A DNA stretch of 64,000 bases from Accumulibacter phosphatis (GTDB lineage: Bacteria; Pseudomonadota; Gammaproteobacteria; Burkholderiales; Rhodocyclaceae): positions 3,782,001 through 3,846,000 of the forward strand of contig NC_013194.1 in assembly GCF_000024165.1 (NCBI RefSeq), read 5' to 3'. How positions within the stretch are numbered: the first letter of the stretch is position 1; each line of letters starts with the position of its first letter. This document shows, in pieces, positions 8,166 to 16,717 of the stretch. The translations under genes and the position numbers were made by a program. Under the pieces are notes generated by a model that worked only from the letters and a program-made list of their open reading frames with translations, did not search any database and was not told where the DNA came from.

Positions 8166-9095
8166 TCAGAGCAAGGGAATAGGATGCTGGCCCACTCGTG
8201 CAGGCAGCGCGGAGGGAGGAATGGCTTCGCCGTCGACTTCCAGGGAGAGAATTCTCAGCACCCCACCGTCGGCGCAACGGGCCAGCAGTCGCGTGTCGTC
8301 CGCATACAGCGCTGGCTGCCCGGCCGGCCCGGTCTCGCCCGGCCGGAAAAGGCTACGCGTGATGACGATGCGGCGGCCATCCAGGTCAAAGAAGGCACCC
8401 GGGTAGGGCGGGGCAACGGCGCGGATCAGGTTGTGCACGACGGCGGCCGGCTGGGCCCAGTCGATGCGACCATCCTCCGGCTTGCGCCCAGCGAAATAAC
8501 TTCCCGCTTTCAGGTCGAGCGGCGCGTGCGCCGCGGTGCCCGCGAGCAGCGCCGGCAGTACTCGGTCCAGGGCCAGTTCGGCGGCGACCGTCACCTTGTT
8601 GAAAACTTCGCGCGCCGTGTCGTCGGGCAGAATCGGCACCGCCTGCCGGGCGACGATCTCGCCGGCATCCGGCTTGTCGACCATGCGGTGCAAGGTGGCG
8701 CCGGTTTCCCGCTCACCGTGGATCAGCGCCCAGTTCACCGGTGCCCGGCCGCGGTACTTGGGCAGCAACGAGCCATGCATGTTGTAGGCGCCGCGCGGGA
8801 TGGCCAGCAAGGCGGGACAAAGCATCAGGCGGTAGTAGAAGGAGAAGAGGAAATCGGGTCGCAGGGCCTGCACCCGAGCGACGAACTCGGGCGTGCCGGG
8901 ATCCTCGGGCGTCACGACGGGGATGCCGTAGTCGCCCGCCAGGTCCGCCACCCGCTCGAACCACAGGTTCTCCGCAGGATCGTCCGCGTGGCTGACCACC
9001 AGGGCCACGTCGACGCCATGCGCGATCAGCACCCGCAAGCAACGGGCACCGACGTTGTGGTAGGCGAAGACGACGGCGCGTGGGGCAGCGCTCAT
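8166..9095 (-). CDS. arnA: UDP-Ara4N formyltransferase half of ArnA (separate gene)
   Basis: A 309-residue N10-formyl-tetrahydrofolate-dependent transferase that formylates UDP-L-Ara4N, corresponding to the N-terminal half of E. coli ArnA. The catalytic signature is intact: N and H in YNMHGSLLPKYRGRAPVNW and the aspartate in HRMVDKPDAGEI. A C-terminal OB-fold-like part follows (VAPPYPGAFFDLDGRRI). It overlaps arnC by four bases (ATGA) and leads directly into the decarboxylase gene, so the two ArnA halves are made from one transcript in N-to-C order. The split may be ancestral or derived. Nothing in the 5-base junction looks like a recent frameshift: the stop and the new ATG are distinct. Confidence 0.92.
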   Translation of the reverse strand: MSAAPRAVVFAYHNVGARCLRVLIAHGVDVALVVSHADDPAENLWFERVADLAGDYGIPVVTPEDPGTPEFVARVQALRPDFLFSFYYRLMLCPALLAIPRGAYNMHGSLLPKYRGRAPVNWALIHGERETGATLHRMVDKPDAGEIVARQAVPILPDDTAREVFNKVTVAAELALDRVLPALLAGTAAHAPLDLKAGSYFAGRKPEDGRIDWAQPAAVVHNLIRAVAPPYPGAFFDLDGRRIVITRSLFRPGETGPAGQPALYADDTRLLARCADGGVLRILSLEVDGEAIPPSALPARVGQHPIPLL

Positions 9096-10030
9096 TCGCC
9101 TTCTTCCAGCACGGCTTCGATCAGGTAGCGGGGACGGTGGCGCACCTGCAGATAAACGCGTCCCACGTATTCACCGAGCAGGCCGATGCCGAACAACGCC
9201 AGACCAATCAGGAAGAAGACCAGGGCAAAGAGGGTGAACAGCCCCTCGGCTTCCGGGCCGAGCAGGATTCGGCGCACGATCAGCAGGACGAACAGCGCCG
9301 CCGACCCCATGGAGACGACGATGCCGAGCATCGAGAACCATTGCAGGGGCACCAGTGAAAAACCGGTCATCAGGTCGAAGTTGAGACGGATCAGGCTGTA
9401 CAGCGAGTACTTGGACTCGCCGGCGGCCCGCTCGGCGTGCTCCACCATCACCTCGGTCGGGTGGCGGGCGAAGGTGTAGGCGAGCGCCGGAATGAAGGTG
9501 CTGACCTCGCGGCAGGAATTGATGGCATCCACCACGCTGCGGGAATAGGCTCGCAACATGTTCCCCTGGTCGGTGATCTTGATGCGCGTGGTCGTCTCGC
9601 GCAGGCGGTTCATGGCCTTCGACGCCCAGTTGCGGAACAGGCTGTCCTGGCGCCGGCGGCGGATGCTGCCGACGTAATCGTGGCCTTCGCGCATCTTGGC
9701 GATCAACTTGCCGATCTCTTCCGGCGGGTTTTGCAGGTCGGCATCCAGCGTCACGATGATCTGGCCACGTGCTTTCTCGAAACCCGCGAGGATCGCCATG
9801 TGCTGGCCGGCGTTGGCGGCGAGGAGAATGGCGCGCGTCACTTCGGGTCGCTTCTGGTATTGCTCGCGCAAAATGGCCGCCGAGCGGTCGCGGCTGCCGT
9901 CGTTTACGAAGATGACCTCGTAGGACTCGCCGAGCCGGTCAAGCGCCGGGTAGATGCGGTCGAAGAGGGTCTGCAGGCCGGCTTCCTCGTCGTAAACCGG
10001 AATGACCACGGAGATCTCAGGGGTGCGCAT
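9092..10030 (-). CDS. arnC: undecaprenyl-phosphate Ara4FN transferase
   Basis: A 312-residue GT2 glycosyltransferase transferring Ara4-formyl-N from UDP to undecaprenyl phosphate on the cytoplasmic face. ISVVIPVYDEE starts the GT-A fold, TLDADLQNPPEE holds the metal-binding DxD, and DQGNMLRAYSR lies in the acceptor region. Two C-terminal membrane helices (from WFSMLGIVVSMGSAALFVLL and FTLFALVFFLIGLALFGIG) anchor it. Start ATG 10028-10030, 3 bases after the arnB stop. Its position between arnB and the formyltransferase matches the usual arn order. Confidence 0.94.
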   Translation of the reverse strand: MRTPEISVVIPVYDEEAGLQTLFDRIYPALDRLGESYEVIFVNDGSRDRSAAILREQYQKRPEVTRAILLAANAGQHMAILAGFEKARGQIIVTLDADLQNPPEEIGKLIAKMREGHDYVGSIRRRRQDSLFRNWASKAMNRLRETTTRIKITDQGNMLRAYSRSVVDAINSCREVSTFIPALAYTFARHPTEVMVEHAERAAGESKYSLYSLIRLNFDLMTGFSLVPLQWFSMLGIVVSMGSAALFVLLIVRRILLGPEAEGLFTLFALVFFLIGLALFGIGLLGEYVGRVYLQVRHRPRYLIEAVLEEGE

Positions 10031-10033
10031 GGC

Positions 10034-11146
10034 TCAACGCTCGAGTGCTTTGGCGAGGGCCATGCAGACACGTTCCACGTCAGCCTCGGTCATCGCCGGA
10101 AACAGCGGCAAGCTAACCGTCCTGGCACCCACATCCTCGGCATGCGGGAACTGACCGGCCCGGAAGCCGAGGCCGCGATACAGGGTGAACCGGTGCAAGG
10201 CCGGGTAATGCACGCCAACGCCTATGCCCTGCTCCTTCATCGCCGCGATAAAGGCCCCGCGGTCGGTGCCCGGCGGCAACAGCGGCTGCAACATGTGCCA
10301 GTTGCTGTTGGCGAAGTCCGCTGGCGGCAGTTCCAGGCCAAGGGCCGGGTCAAGCCGTTCGAAGTATCGCCGGGCCAGCACCCGGCGCCGCTCGGTGAAC
10401 CCGTGCAGGCGCTTGAGCTGGCCCAGGCCGATGGCGGCAGCGATATCGGTGAGATTGAACTTGCCTCCCAGCACGTCCACGTCCATGTTGCCATCGGGCT
10501 GGCGTTTGACGCCCTGCAGGCGCAGAAGCTCGCAGCGCTCAGGGCCGATGTCTGCCGGCAGGACCAGCGCCCCGCCCTCACCGGTGGTCAGGTTCTTGTT
10601 GGCGTGGAAGCTGAAGGCGACGAAGTCGCCGGTGCTGCCGATCGTCTTGCCGTTCCAGGACGCGCCGAGGGACTGCGCCGCATCCTCGACTACCCGCACG
10701 CTGTGCCGAGCGGCGATGGCGTAGAGGCGATCACGGTCGACGGGCAGACCGGCGAGATCCACGGGGATGAGGGCTCTCGTCCGCGGCGTAATGGCGGCTT
10801 CGAGCAAATCGAGGTCAAGGTTCCGGGTCGCCGGATCGATGTCCACCAGCACCGGTGTGGCGCCCACTTCGAGGATCACGTTGGCCGTGGCCACCCAGGT
10901 CAAGGGGGTGCTGATCACCTCGTCACCGGCACCGACCCCCGCCAGGCGCAGTGCCACTTCGAGGGCAGCAGTGCCGGAGTTGAAAGCACGCACACAGCGG
11001 CCGCCGCAGAAATCCGAGAGAGCAGCCTCGAAGGCCTGTACCTGCGGACCGCTGGTGATCCAGCCGGAGCGCAGGACGTCGGCAACCGCGGCAATGGTCT
11101 CCTCGTCGATCGATGGACGGGTGAAGGGGAGAAACGTTGCGCTCAC
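10034..11146 (-). CDS. arnB: UDP-Ara4O aminotransferase (PLP)
   Basis: A 370-residue DegT/DnrJ/EryC1-family aminotransferase that converts UDP-Ara4O to UDP-Ara4N using glutamate. AFNSGTAALEVALRLAG is the PLP-phosphate cup, VVEDAAQSLGASWNGK the cofactor-stacking region, and SFHANKNLTTGEGG holds the Schiff-base lysine. The open frame extends upstream to 11341, but the GTG at 11144-11146 (VSATFLPFTRPSIDEET) shares a GTGA overlap with the stop of the SMR gene and matches the family N-terminus, so it is preferred. Translationally coupled to its upstream neighbour. Confidence 0.94.
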   Translation of the reverse strand: MSATFLPFTRPSIDEETIAAVADVLRSGWITSGPQVQAFEAALSDFCGGRCVRAFNSGTAALEVALRLAGVGAGDEVISTPLTWVATANVILEVGATPVLVDIDPATRNLDLDLLEAAITPRTRALIPVDLAGLPVDRDRLYAIAARHSVRVVEDAAQSLGASWNGKTIGSTGDFVAFSFHANKNLTTGEGGALVLPADIGPERCELLRLQGVKRQPDGNMDVDVLGGKFNLTDIAAAIGLGQLKRLHGFTERRRVLARRYFERLDPALGLELPPADFANSNWHMLQPLLPPGTDRGAFIAAMKEQGIGVGVHYPALHRFTLYRGLGFRAGQFPHAEDVGARTVSLPLFPAMTEADVERVCMALAKALER

Positions 11147-11514
11147 GAGTTGGCCACCAGGAGCAGGCCGATGATGATGAAGCCGATACCCAACAGCTTC
11201 TGCAGGACCAGCACCTCGCCGAACCAGTAGTGGGCAATCACCGCATTGACTACATAACCGATCGAAAGCATCGGGTAGGCAATGCTCACCGGCACCCGCG
11301 ACAGGGCCATGATCCAGACCACCACGCTGACCGCATAACAAGCCATGCCACCGATGATGAACGGCTCGCCAGCGATCTTCATGCCGATCGGGATGACGTT
11401 GTCGAGCTGGAAATCGAAATGGCCGATGGCATTGGTGCCCGCCTTGAGCAGCAGTTGCGCGGCGGCGTTGAGCAGCACGCCGGTGAGGATCAGGATGAAG
11501 GCTATCGTGGTCAT
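11143..11514 (-). CDS. SMR/EamA-type small transporter, probable Ara4N-lipid flippase subunit
   Basis: A 123-residue protein with four transmembrane helices (TTIAFILILTGVLLNAAAQ, then GGMACYAVSVVVWIMALS, YPMLSIGYVVNAVIAHYW and LLGIGFIIIGLLLVA). Proteins of this size and fold, ArnE and ArnF in E. coli, flip undecaprenyl-phosphate-Ara4N across the inner membrane as a heterodimer. Only one such gene is present here, so a homodimer, or a partner encoded elsewhere, is implied. It starts 1 base after arnT ends (ATG 11512-11514) and overlaps arnB by GTGA. Best described as an ArnE/F-like subunit. A general SMR drug exporter is less likely given the context. Confidence 0.82.
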   Translation of the reverse strand: MTTIAFILILTGVLLNAAAQLLLKAGTNAIGHFDFQLDNVIPIGMKIAGEPFIIGGMACYAVSVVVWIMALSRVPVSIAYPMLSIGYVVNAVIAHYWFGEVLVLQKLLGIGFIIIGLLLVANS

Positions 11515-11515
11515 C

Positions 11516-13255
11516 TCAACGTATGGCTCCGTCGCATGCTCGCTCGCCGAGCGAAGGGTTGGCCGACGGGGACGGCGCGCCGGACACCGCTGTCGCGCAC
11601 CCCTCGCTCGAGCGAGGCGCGGAAGGCGTGCTGATCTTCTCGGCGATGACGTAGCGCCGGTTGCGGGCGATCTCGGCCATCGGCAGACCCTCGGCGAGAA
11701 GCTTCTCGAAGACATCGATCTTCATCACCGCGTAGGCCCCTCGGTCCTCGCGCCAGCGCGCCTTGAACTCGTCAACGGTGGGAATCCATTTCTGCGGCTC
11801 GTGCTCGAGGCCGAAGTCCATCTCATTCTGGTTGGCGACCAGAGTCAGTGTCCGCTTGAGATAGAAAGGCAGCGTCTGCTCGTAAGAGAGAACGCTGTAG
11901 AAGGGCAGGCCAGGCTTGATCCGGGGCAATGCCTGGGCGGCCAGGTCCCGGGTGGACGTGTAGGGTGAGAGATGGTCGTGGCCAAGAAGCAGCGCGCTGC
12001 TGCCCAGGCATCCGCCAACGGCCAGGACGATCGCCGCAGCCGCTTGGCGGTGTCGCCAGACCAGCGCCGCCGCGCCCATGATGGCCACCAGAAAAACTGC
12101 AGCGGCGCCGCTCAGCCACGTGGCTACGCCTTGCAGCATCGCCGGCGTGTACTCCTGGCCCACCAGGTCCATTGTCCGGGGGGCCAGCACCAGGCCGGCG
12201 AGCGCCACCACGGCCAGCAGTGCCAGGTGAATCAGCCAGGCTCGCCGCGACAAGTCGGTAACATGACGTCCGCCGAGCAAGGCCAGCGCCGGGAAAATGG
12301 GCAGGATGTAGGGTGCCATCTTGGAACCGGACACGTTGAAGAAGGCGAAAGTTGTCAACACCCAGAGCAGCACGAAGCGCTCCGGACTGAACGTGCGGGC
12401 AACACCCCGACTCCAGGCCCTGGGCACGGCTTGCAGCAGGAGCAGTGTCCATGGCAGGGCGCCGAGGCTGTATACCGCTAGAAAAAACCAGGGCGGCTCG
12501 TCGCGGCGGTGGACCGTGCTGAGGAATCGCTCGAAGTGCTCGTGGATGAAGAAGAAATGGGGAAACTCGGGGTTCGCCACGGAAACCGCGACGAACCAGG
12601 GGGCGGCGACGATCAGGAACAAGGCCAGACCGGCCAGGGGCGAAAGCCGCCGCCATGGCGAGGTGTCCCGGTTGAGCAGCGTGTAGCCGACCAGCGTGGC
12701 GCCAGTCAAGACCAGGGCGACGATACCCTTGGACAGGACCGCCAGCGCCAGCCCTGCCCAGGCCAGGAGCATCCAGCGCCGACTGGTCAGACGGTCCTCC
12801 TGTTGGGCAAAAAGACAGCCCGTCCACGCCACCTGCAGAAAGAACGATAGCCCCATGTCCAGGGTCAGAATATGGCCCATGCCAACGAAGAGAAGCGAAC
12901 TCGCGAGGATAGCGGCCGCCAGGTGGCCCGCCTGCGCCCCCCAGAGCCGGCGCCCGGTCCACCAGACCAGCACGATGCTGAAAAAGCCGGTCAGCGCCGG
13001 CCAGAGGCGTGCTGTCCACTCGTTGTCAGCGAAAACCTTGAAGCCGGCGGCTGTCGCCCAGTACTGGAGAGCGGGCTTTTCAAAATACTTGATGTCGTTG
13101 AGGCGGGGTGTCAGCCAGTCGCCGCTGACTGCCATTTCCCGCGGGATTTCCGCGTAGCGACCTTCGTCCGGGCGTGTCAGCGCGCGCTGGCCGAGCGTGC
13201 CGAACCAGACCGCCGCGAGGACGATCCAGAGTAGCCAGGTCACGCGGCGACTCAT
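11516..13255 (-). CDS. arnT: lipid A 4-amino-4-deoxy-L-arabinose transferase (GT83)
   Basis: A 579-residue integral-membrane glycosyltransferase that moves Ara4N from its undecaprenyl carrier to lipid A on the periplasmic side, giving resistance to polymyxin and cationic peptides. About a dozen hydrophobic helices are visible. The first periplasmic loop holds the signature RPDEGRYAEIPREM with the catalytic-type acidic residues, then DWLTPRLNDIKYFEKPALQYW. The soluble C-terminal domain covers roughly the last 120 residues. I chose ATG 13255 (MSRRVTWLLW), placing the first helix at the N-terminus. An in-frame ATG at 13318 is the alternative. The last 30 residues are low-complexity Ser/Pro/Ala/Gly and are encoded by a palindrome-rich segment. 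First gene of the arn operon. Confidence 0.93.
   Translation of the reverse strand: MSRRVTWLLWIVLAAVWFGTLGQRALTRPDEGRYAEIPREMAVSGDWLTPRLNDIKYFEKPALQYWATAAGFKVFADNEWTARLWPALTGFFSIVLVWWTGRRLWGAQAGHLAAAILASSLLFVGMGHILTLDMGLSFFLQVAWTGCLFAQQEDRLTSRRWMLLAWAGLALAVLSKGIVALVLTGATLVGYTLLNRDTSPWRRLSPLAGLALFLIVAAPWFVAVSVANPEFPHFFFIHEHFERFLSTVHRRDEPPWFFLAVYSLGALPWTLLLLQAVPRAWSRGVARTFSPERFVLLWVLTTFAFFNVSGSKMAPYILPIFPALALLGGRHVTDLSRRAWLIHLALLAVVALAGLVLAPRTMDLVGQEYTPAMLQGVATWLSGAAAVFLVAIMGAAALVWRHRQAAAAIVLAVGGCLGSSALLLGHDHLSPYTSTRDLAAQALPRIKPGLPFYSVLSYEQTLPFYLKRTLTLVANQNEMDFGLEHEPQKWIPTVDEFKARWREDRGAYAVMKIDVFEKLLAEGLPMAEIARNRRYVIAEKISTPSAPRSSEGCATAVSGAPSPSANPSLGERACDGAIR
11540..11617. repeat. pair of related palindromes in the arnT 3' end
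   Basis: TCGCTCG-C-CGAGCGA occupies 11540-11554 and the perfect 16-mer CCTCGCTCGAGCGAGG occupies 11602-11617. The two share the TCGCTCG arm and can also pair with each other (CGAGCGAAGGG against CCCCTCGCTCG, 10 of 11). They encode the low-complexity ArnT tail, suggesting a REP-like insertion into the coding end. Confidence 0.5.
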
Positions 13256-13445
13256 TCGCTCACTGGCGCCGCGGGATGGTCGAGCCGCCTGCGCAGCGCC
13301 AGTCACCAGGACGCGCATGGCCGTTGCCGCAGACGACAATCGCAGACTGACCGCGTTGGATGTCGCGCTGAAGTCTCATTCGGGAAGGACTGTTTCAGGG
13401 GAGAGTCGGGGACAGGAAGCGCATTGCCCAGCGGATAGGCGGAGT

Positions 13446-13451
13446 ATTATA
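13446..13451 (-). promoter_or_regulatory. possible -10 element (TATAAT) for the arn operon
   Basis: The minus strand reads TATAAT at 13451-13446 in the 260-bp divergent space between arnT and the patatin-like gene, about 190 bases before the arnT start. The same AT island gives TATTAT on the plus strand (13445-13450). No good -35 element lies at 17 bp on either strand, as might be expected for an activator-dependent promoter. Tentative. Confidence 0.35.
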
Positions 13452-13515
13452 CACGAGCACTTGAGCATGACTTTCAGGCTCGCCAGAACCTTACCAACAC
13501 GCGAAGGAAATGCGC

Positions 13516-14487
13516 ATGACCAGATACGGTTTCGTGGCATCGGGTGGCGGCTATCGGAGCTTCTATACGGAAGGCGTGCTGGTCTGGCTGAAGAAGAACG
13601 ACGTCGCGGTCGTGCATCTCACGTCGACCAGTTCCGGCAACAACATCGTTATCGACTACCTCCTCTGGGACTGGCAGAGCGAAGAGTTGCCACCGGTCCT
13701 GACGCGTACGGTCCGCCTTGACGTCACCGACATTTTCCAGATCTTTTCCAACTTTCTGGGTCTGCGCCCCCAGTTGCTGCCCACCGGCACGCACTTGTTC
13801 ACTGTTGACAAGGACAGTTGCCGCAAATCGCTCCTCCTCGACGATCCCCGACGACGCGAACTGCTGGCCGAGCATCTCAAGGCGATGCGCTGGGACATCC
13901 GTGCGACCAATCTCAGCCGGCGGCAAGGGAGGTCGTTCAACGTCAATGAGATCCTGCCCACCATCGACGATGCCAGCCTGGACGTCTTCATGGACGCCTT
14001 CCTCGCCGGGATCACCACCATTCCCTATTTCAAGGCCATCACCATCGACGGCGACTACTACATCGAGGGTGGCTATCTCGACAACACGCCGCTGCGAACG
14101 CTGTTCGAGGACGACGACGTCGACGAGATCATTGCCGTCGATTTCACCGACTACGACTACCACCGGGAACTTGACAAGCTTTACCACGCCAAGTCGTTCA
14201 TCCTGCCGTTCAACGGCATCGACACACATCTGCTGGTCAGCGATATGCAACTGACGCTGCCCAACGCCCGCATCTTCGCGCAGGCGACCCTGATCAACGA
14301 AATGCTCGAGGCCATGGGCCAGCAAAGCGCGGAGATCGGTGGCCGGCGCTATTACGCGAAGCCTTTGCACGTTCTGCGGCCGAAGGACCTCGAGAGCATG
14401 ACCATTTCGCTAAAGGACCGGAGCGCTCAGAAGCGCTATTTTGAACTGGGCCAGCAAGAGGCTGCGGCGATGTTCTCCACTTTGTAG
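13516..14487 (+). CDS. patatin-like protein with altered catalytic motifs
   Basis: A 323-residue protein with the patatin-like layout. FVASGGGYRSFYTEGVL (residues 7-22) matches the glycine-rich oxyanion-hole motif. It is followed by the nucleophile elbow, here STSSG at 37-41 instead of GxSxG, and later by IEGGYLDNTP near 183-191 instead of the DGG motif that carries the catalytic aspartate. Ser39 is kept, the first elbow Gly is Ser, and the dyad Asp is Glu184. No signal peptide or membrane helix is evident. ATG 13516 is preferred over 13510 because AAGGAA then sits at normal spacing. It lies divergent to arnT and upstream of the two-component genes. It may be a weak lipid acyl hydrolase or a non-catalytic lipid-binding relative. 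Confidence 0.65.
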   Translation: MTRYGFVASGGGYRSFYTEGVLVWLKKNDVAVVHLTSTSSGNNIVIDYLLWDWQSEELPPVLTRTVRLDVTDIFQIFSNFLGLRPQLLPTGTHLFTVDKDSCRKSLLLDDPRRRELLAEHLKAMRWDIRATNLSRRQGRSFNVNEILPTIDDASLDVFMDAFLAGITTIPYFKAITIDGDYYIEGGYLDNTPLRTLFEDDDVDEIIAVDFTDYDYHRELDKLYHAKSFILPFNGIDTHLLVSDMQLTLPNARIFAQATLINEMLEAMGQQSAEIGGRRYYAKPLHVLRPKDLESMTISLKDRSAQKRYFELGQQEAAAMFSTL

Positions 14488-14741
14488 GCGATGCCGCTGA
14501 GTCTTTGGCGACGCCAACGTCACCACGGTGCGGCCCGCTCGGGTGATGACGCCGCAGCAGGCAGGCCAGAACGTGGTCGCTGTACAACAGCGTTGTCGAA
14601 GGCGTTGACGATCTCGTCGCGCGAACTGAAGTGGGCCCTGCACGGCGCGCTCCCCGGCCGGCCACCGATGGCCATGAACAGCATTCTTCGGCACAATGTC
14701 CGGCCTTGACCATCCGCGACAAAGCGGCCGTTCCGACACCC

Positions 14742-15401
14742 ATGCGACTGCTACTGATCGAAGACGACGAACTGCTCGGCGAGGGCCTGCGCGACTTCCT
14801 GAGCGGCGAGGGCCACCGCGTCGACTGGTGCCGCAGCCTGCACGAAGCAACGGCCTACCGCGGCGAGCCATACGACGCCTTGCTCGTCGACTGGCAGTTA
14901 CCGGATGGCTCCGGCCTCGCTTGGCTGCGTGCGCGGCGCAGTGCCCGCGACAGTACTCCGGCATTGATGCTGACCGCGCGCGACCTGCTCAGCGACCGTG
15001 TTCAGGGCCTCGACAGCGGCGCCGACGACTACCTCGTCAAACCGTTCGCCCCGGAAGAACTGTCGGCTCGGTTGCGGGCGGTGTGCCGGCGTAGCGCCGG
15101 CGGCGCGGCGTCGCGGCTGTCCTTCGGCAGGGTCGAGGTCGACCTGACGGCGCGCAGCGCCTGGTTGGCCGGCCAACGCATCGAGCTGACCGGCCGCGAG
15201 TGGTCGATCCTCGAAGCTCTGGTCCTGCGCGCCGGACGCATCGTCCCCAAAGCCGACCTCGAGCGACTGGTGCTTGGCTTCGAAGCGGAGTTGGCGAGCA
15301 ACGCCATCGAGGTGCATGTGTCGGGCCTGCGACGCAAACTCGGCTTTGATCTCGTCGAAACCGTACGCGGGCTTGGCTACCGCATTGCGGCACAGGCATG
15401 A
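14742..15401 (+). CDS. OmpR-family response regulator (QseB/PmrA-like)
   Basis: A 219-residue transcription factor. The receiver domain starts MRLLLIEDDELLGEGL with the acidic pocket, has the phospho-acceptor Asp50 in LLVDWQLPDGSGL, and the switch Lys in DDYLVKPFAPEEL. The C-terminal winged helix covers about residues 125-219 (LTGREWSILEALVLRAG ... VHVSGLRRKLG ... TVRGLGYRI). The open frame begins earlier, but the ATG at 14742 gives the canonical N-terminus. The kinase gene follows with an ATGA overlap. Proximity to the arn operon, with one gene between, makes it a candidate PmrA-like activator of lipid A modification. No PmrA box was identified, so this is inference. Confidence 0.92.
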   Translation: MRLLLIEDDELLGEGLRDFLSGEGHRVDWCRSLHEATAYRGEPYDALLVDWQLPDGSGLAWLRARRSARDSTPALMLTARDLLSDRVQGLDSGADDYLVKPFAPEELSARLRAVCRRSAGGAASRLSFGRVEVDLTARSAWLAGQRIELTGREWSILEALVLRAGRIVPKADLERLVLGFEAELASNAIEVHVSGLRRKLGFDLVETVRGLGYRIAAQA

Positions 15402-16690
15402 AATCAGGCCTGCCGTCGATCCGGACACGCGTGACGCGCGCCCTGCTCGGCTGGTCGGTACTATGGACCCTGTCGGTGTCGCTTGCCGTGTGCCTGGCGG
15501 TGCAGCAGGAGATAGACGAACTGCTCGACGATACCCTGCTGGCGGCGGCCCAGGTGCTTGACGCCTCGTTGCCCACTCCCAGCGAGACGAGCGCGGTGGC
15601 CGGCACGCCGAAGGAGACGAACGAAGCGACGACGCCAGCGCCAAGCGGCCGCTTCACCTGGCAGGTGGTGGAGTATTCGCCAAGCAGCGGGGCACGTATT
15701 CTTCTCGCTTCACCGCTGGCGCCCACCCACCCATTACGGACAACTCCGTCCACGGGCTTCGCCGACGTACCGGCGTGGCGCGTCTTCGGCACTCACCTGG
15801 CGGGTGGCACGCACCTGCTCTATGTCGCCCAGAGTCAGGACGAACGTCGTGAGGCGAAAATCGAGGTCGCCTTGAGCGCCGCACTCGCCACGCTCGCCAT
15901 CGCACTGCTCGCTCACTTGTGGCTGCGGGCGCGCCTCCGGCAGGAGTTGCTGCCCCTCGAGCATCTGGCTGAGCGACTCGCCCGGCACGATCCCCTGATC
16001 CTCGGCGCCACTCTCGGCGCGGCCGAGCGCGCCGAGCTGCGACCCGTGCACGCCGCCATCGACGCGCTGACCGACCGACTCGCGCGTCGTCTGGCGCATG
16101 AGCGCGCCTTCACCGCGCATGCGGCACACTCGCTGCGCACGCCACTGGCCGGTATCGATGCCCAGCTCGCGGTGGCCTTGCGCGAATGCCCAGCGCAGCT
16201 GCAACCCCGCCTGCAGCGCGTGCGTAGCGCTGCCGCCCGCCTGCAGCGCGTCGTGACGGCGCTGCTGACGCTGTTCCGCAGCGGCGTTGACCTGCGACGC
16301 CAGCCCCTGGATCTCGCGTCCCTGGTTGGGCGCCTGCCGATCGAAGGACTGTCCATCACCGTGGAGGCATCGCAGACGCTTTCCGCCGACGGTGACCTGC
16401 TCGCAGCGGCACTGCTGAACCTGTTCGACAACGCGCTGCGCAACGGTGCGAGCCATGTCATCGTGTCGACGCCAGCGAGCGCTGCGCTGCGCGTACACGA
16501 CGACGGGCCGGGGGTCAGCGCTGCCCAGCGCGGCGAACTCCAGGAGGCGATCGCCGCGCAAGCCTACGAGGGCCACACCGGACTCGGTCTGATGTTGGCT
16601 GATCTGGTCGCGCGTGCGCACGGCGGCAGGCTGTCGCTTCCCGAGGTCGATCGAGGCTTCGCTGCCGAACTGCGGCTTGCCCAGGCTTGA
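15398..16690 (+). CDS. sensor histidine kinase (QseC/PmrB-like)
   Basis: A 430-residue inner-membrane kinase. Two transmembrane helices (about residues 15-35 and 158-176) flank a periplasmic sensor region of roughly 120 residues with no recognisable ligand motif. The dimerisation/phosphotransfer helix holds His244 in AAHSLRTPLAG. The ATP domain has an N-box (LFDNALRNGA), a G1 box (DDGPGVS) and a G2 box (GHTGLGLMLADLVARAHGG). It overlaps the response regulator gene by four bases. No obvious ExxE iron motif, as in enteric PmrB, stands out in the periplasmic segment, so the signal is unknown. Confidence 0.9.
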   Translation: MKSGLPSIRTRVTRALLGWSVLWTLSVSLAVCLAVQQEIDELLDDTLLAAAQVLDASLPTPSETSAVAGTPKETNEATTPAPSGRFTWQVVEYSPSSGARILLASPLAPTHPLRTTPSTGFADVPAWRVFGTHLAGGTHLLYVAQSQDERREAKIEVALSAALATLAIALLAHLWLRARLRQELLPLEHLAERLARHDPLILGATLGAAERAELRPVHAAIDALTDRLARRLAHERAFTAHAAHSLRTPLAGIDAQLAVALRECPAQLQPRLQRVRSAAARLQRVVTALLTLFRSGVDLRRQPLDLASLVGRLPIEGLSITVEASQTLSADGDLLAAALLNLFDNALRNGASHVIVSTPASAALRVHDDGPGVSAAQRGELQEAIAAQAYEGHTGLGLMLADLVARAHGGRLSLPEVDRGFAAELRLAQA

Positions 16691-16717
16691 GAGACAAGGA
16701 CGGCGGCCGCCGCAGCG

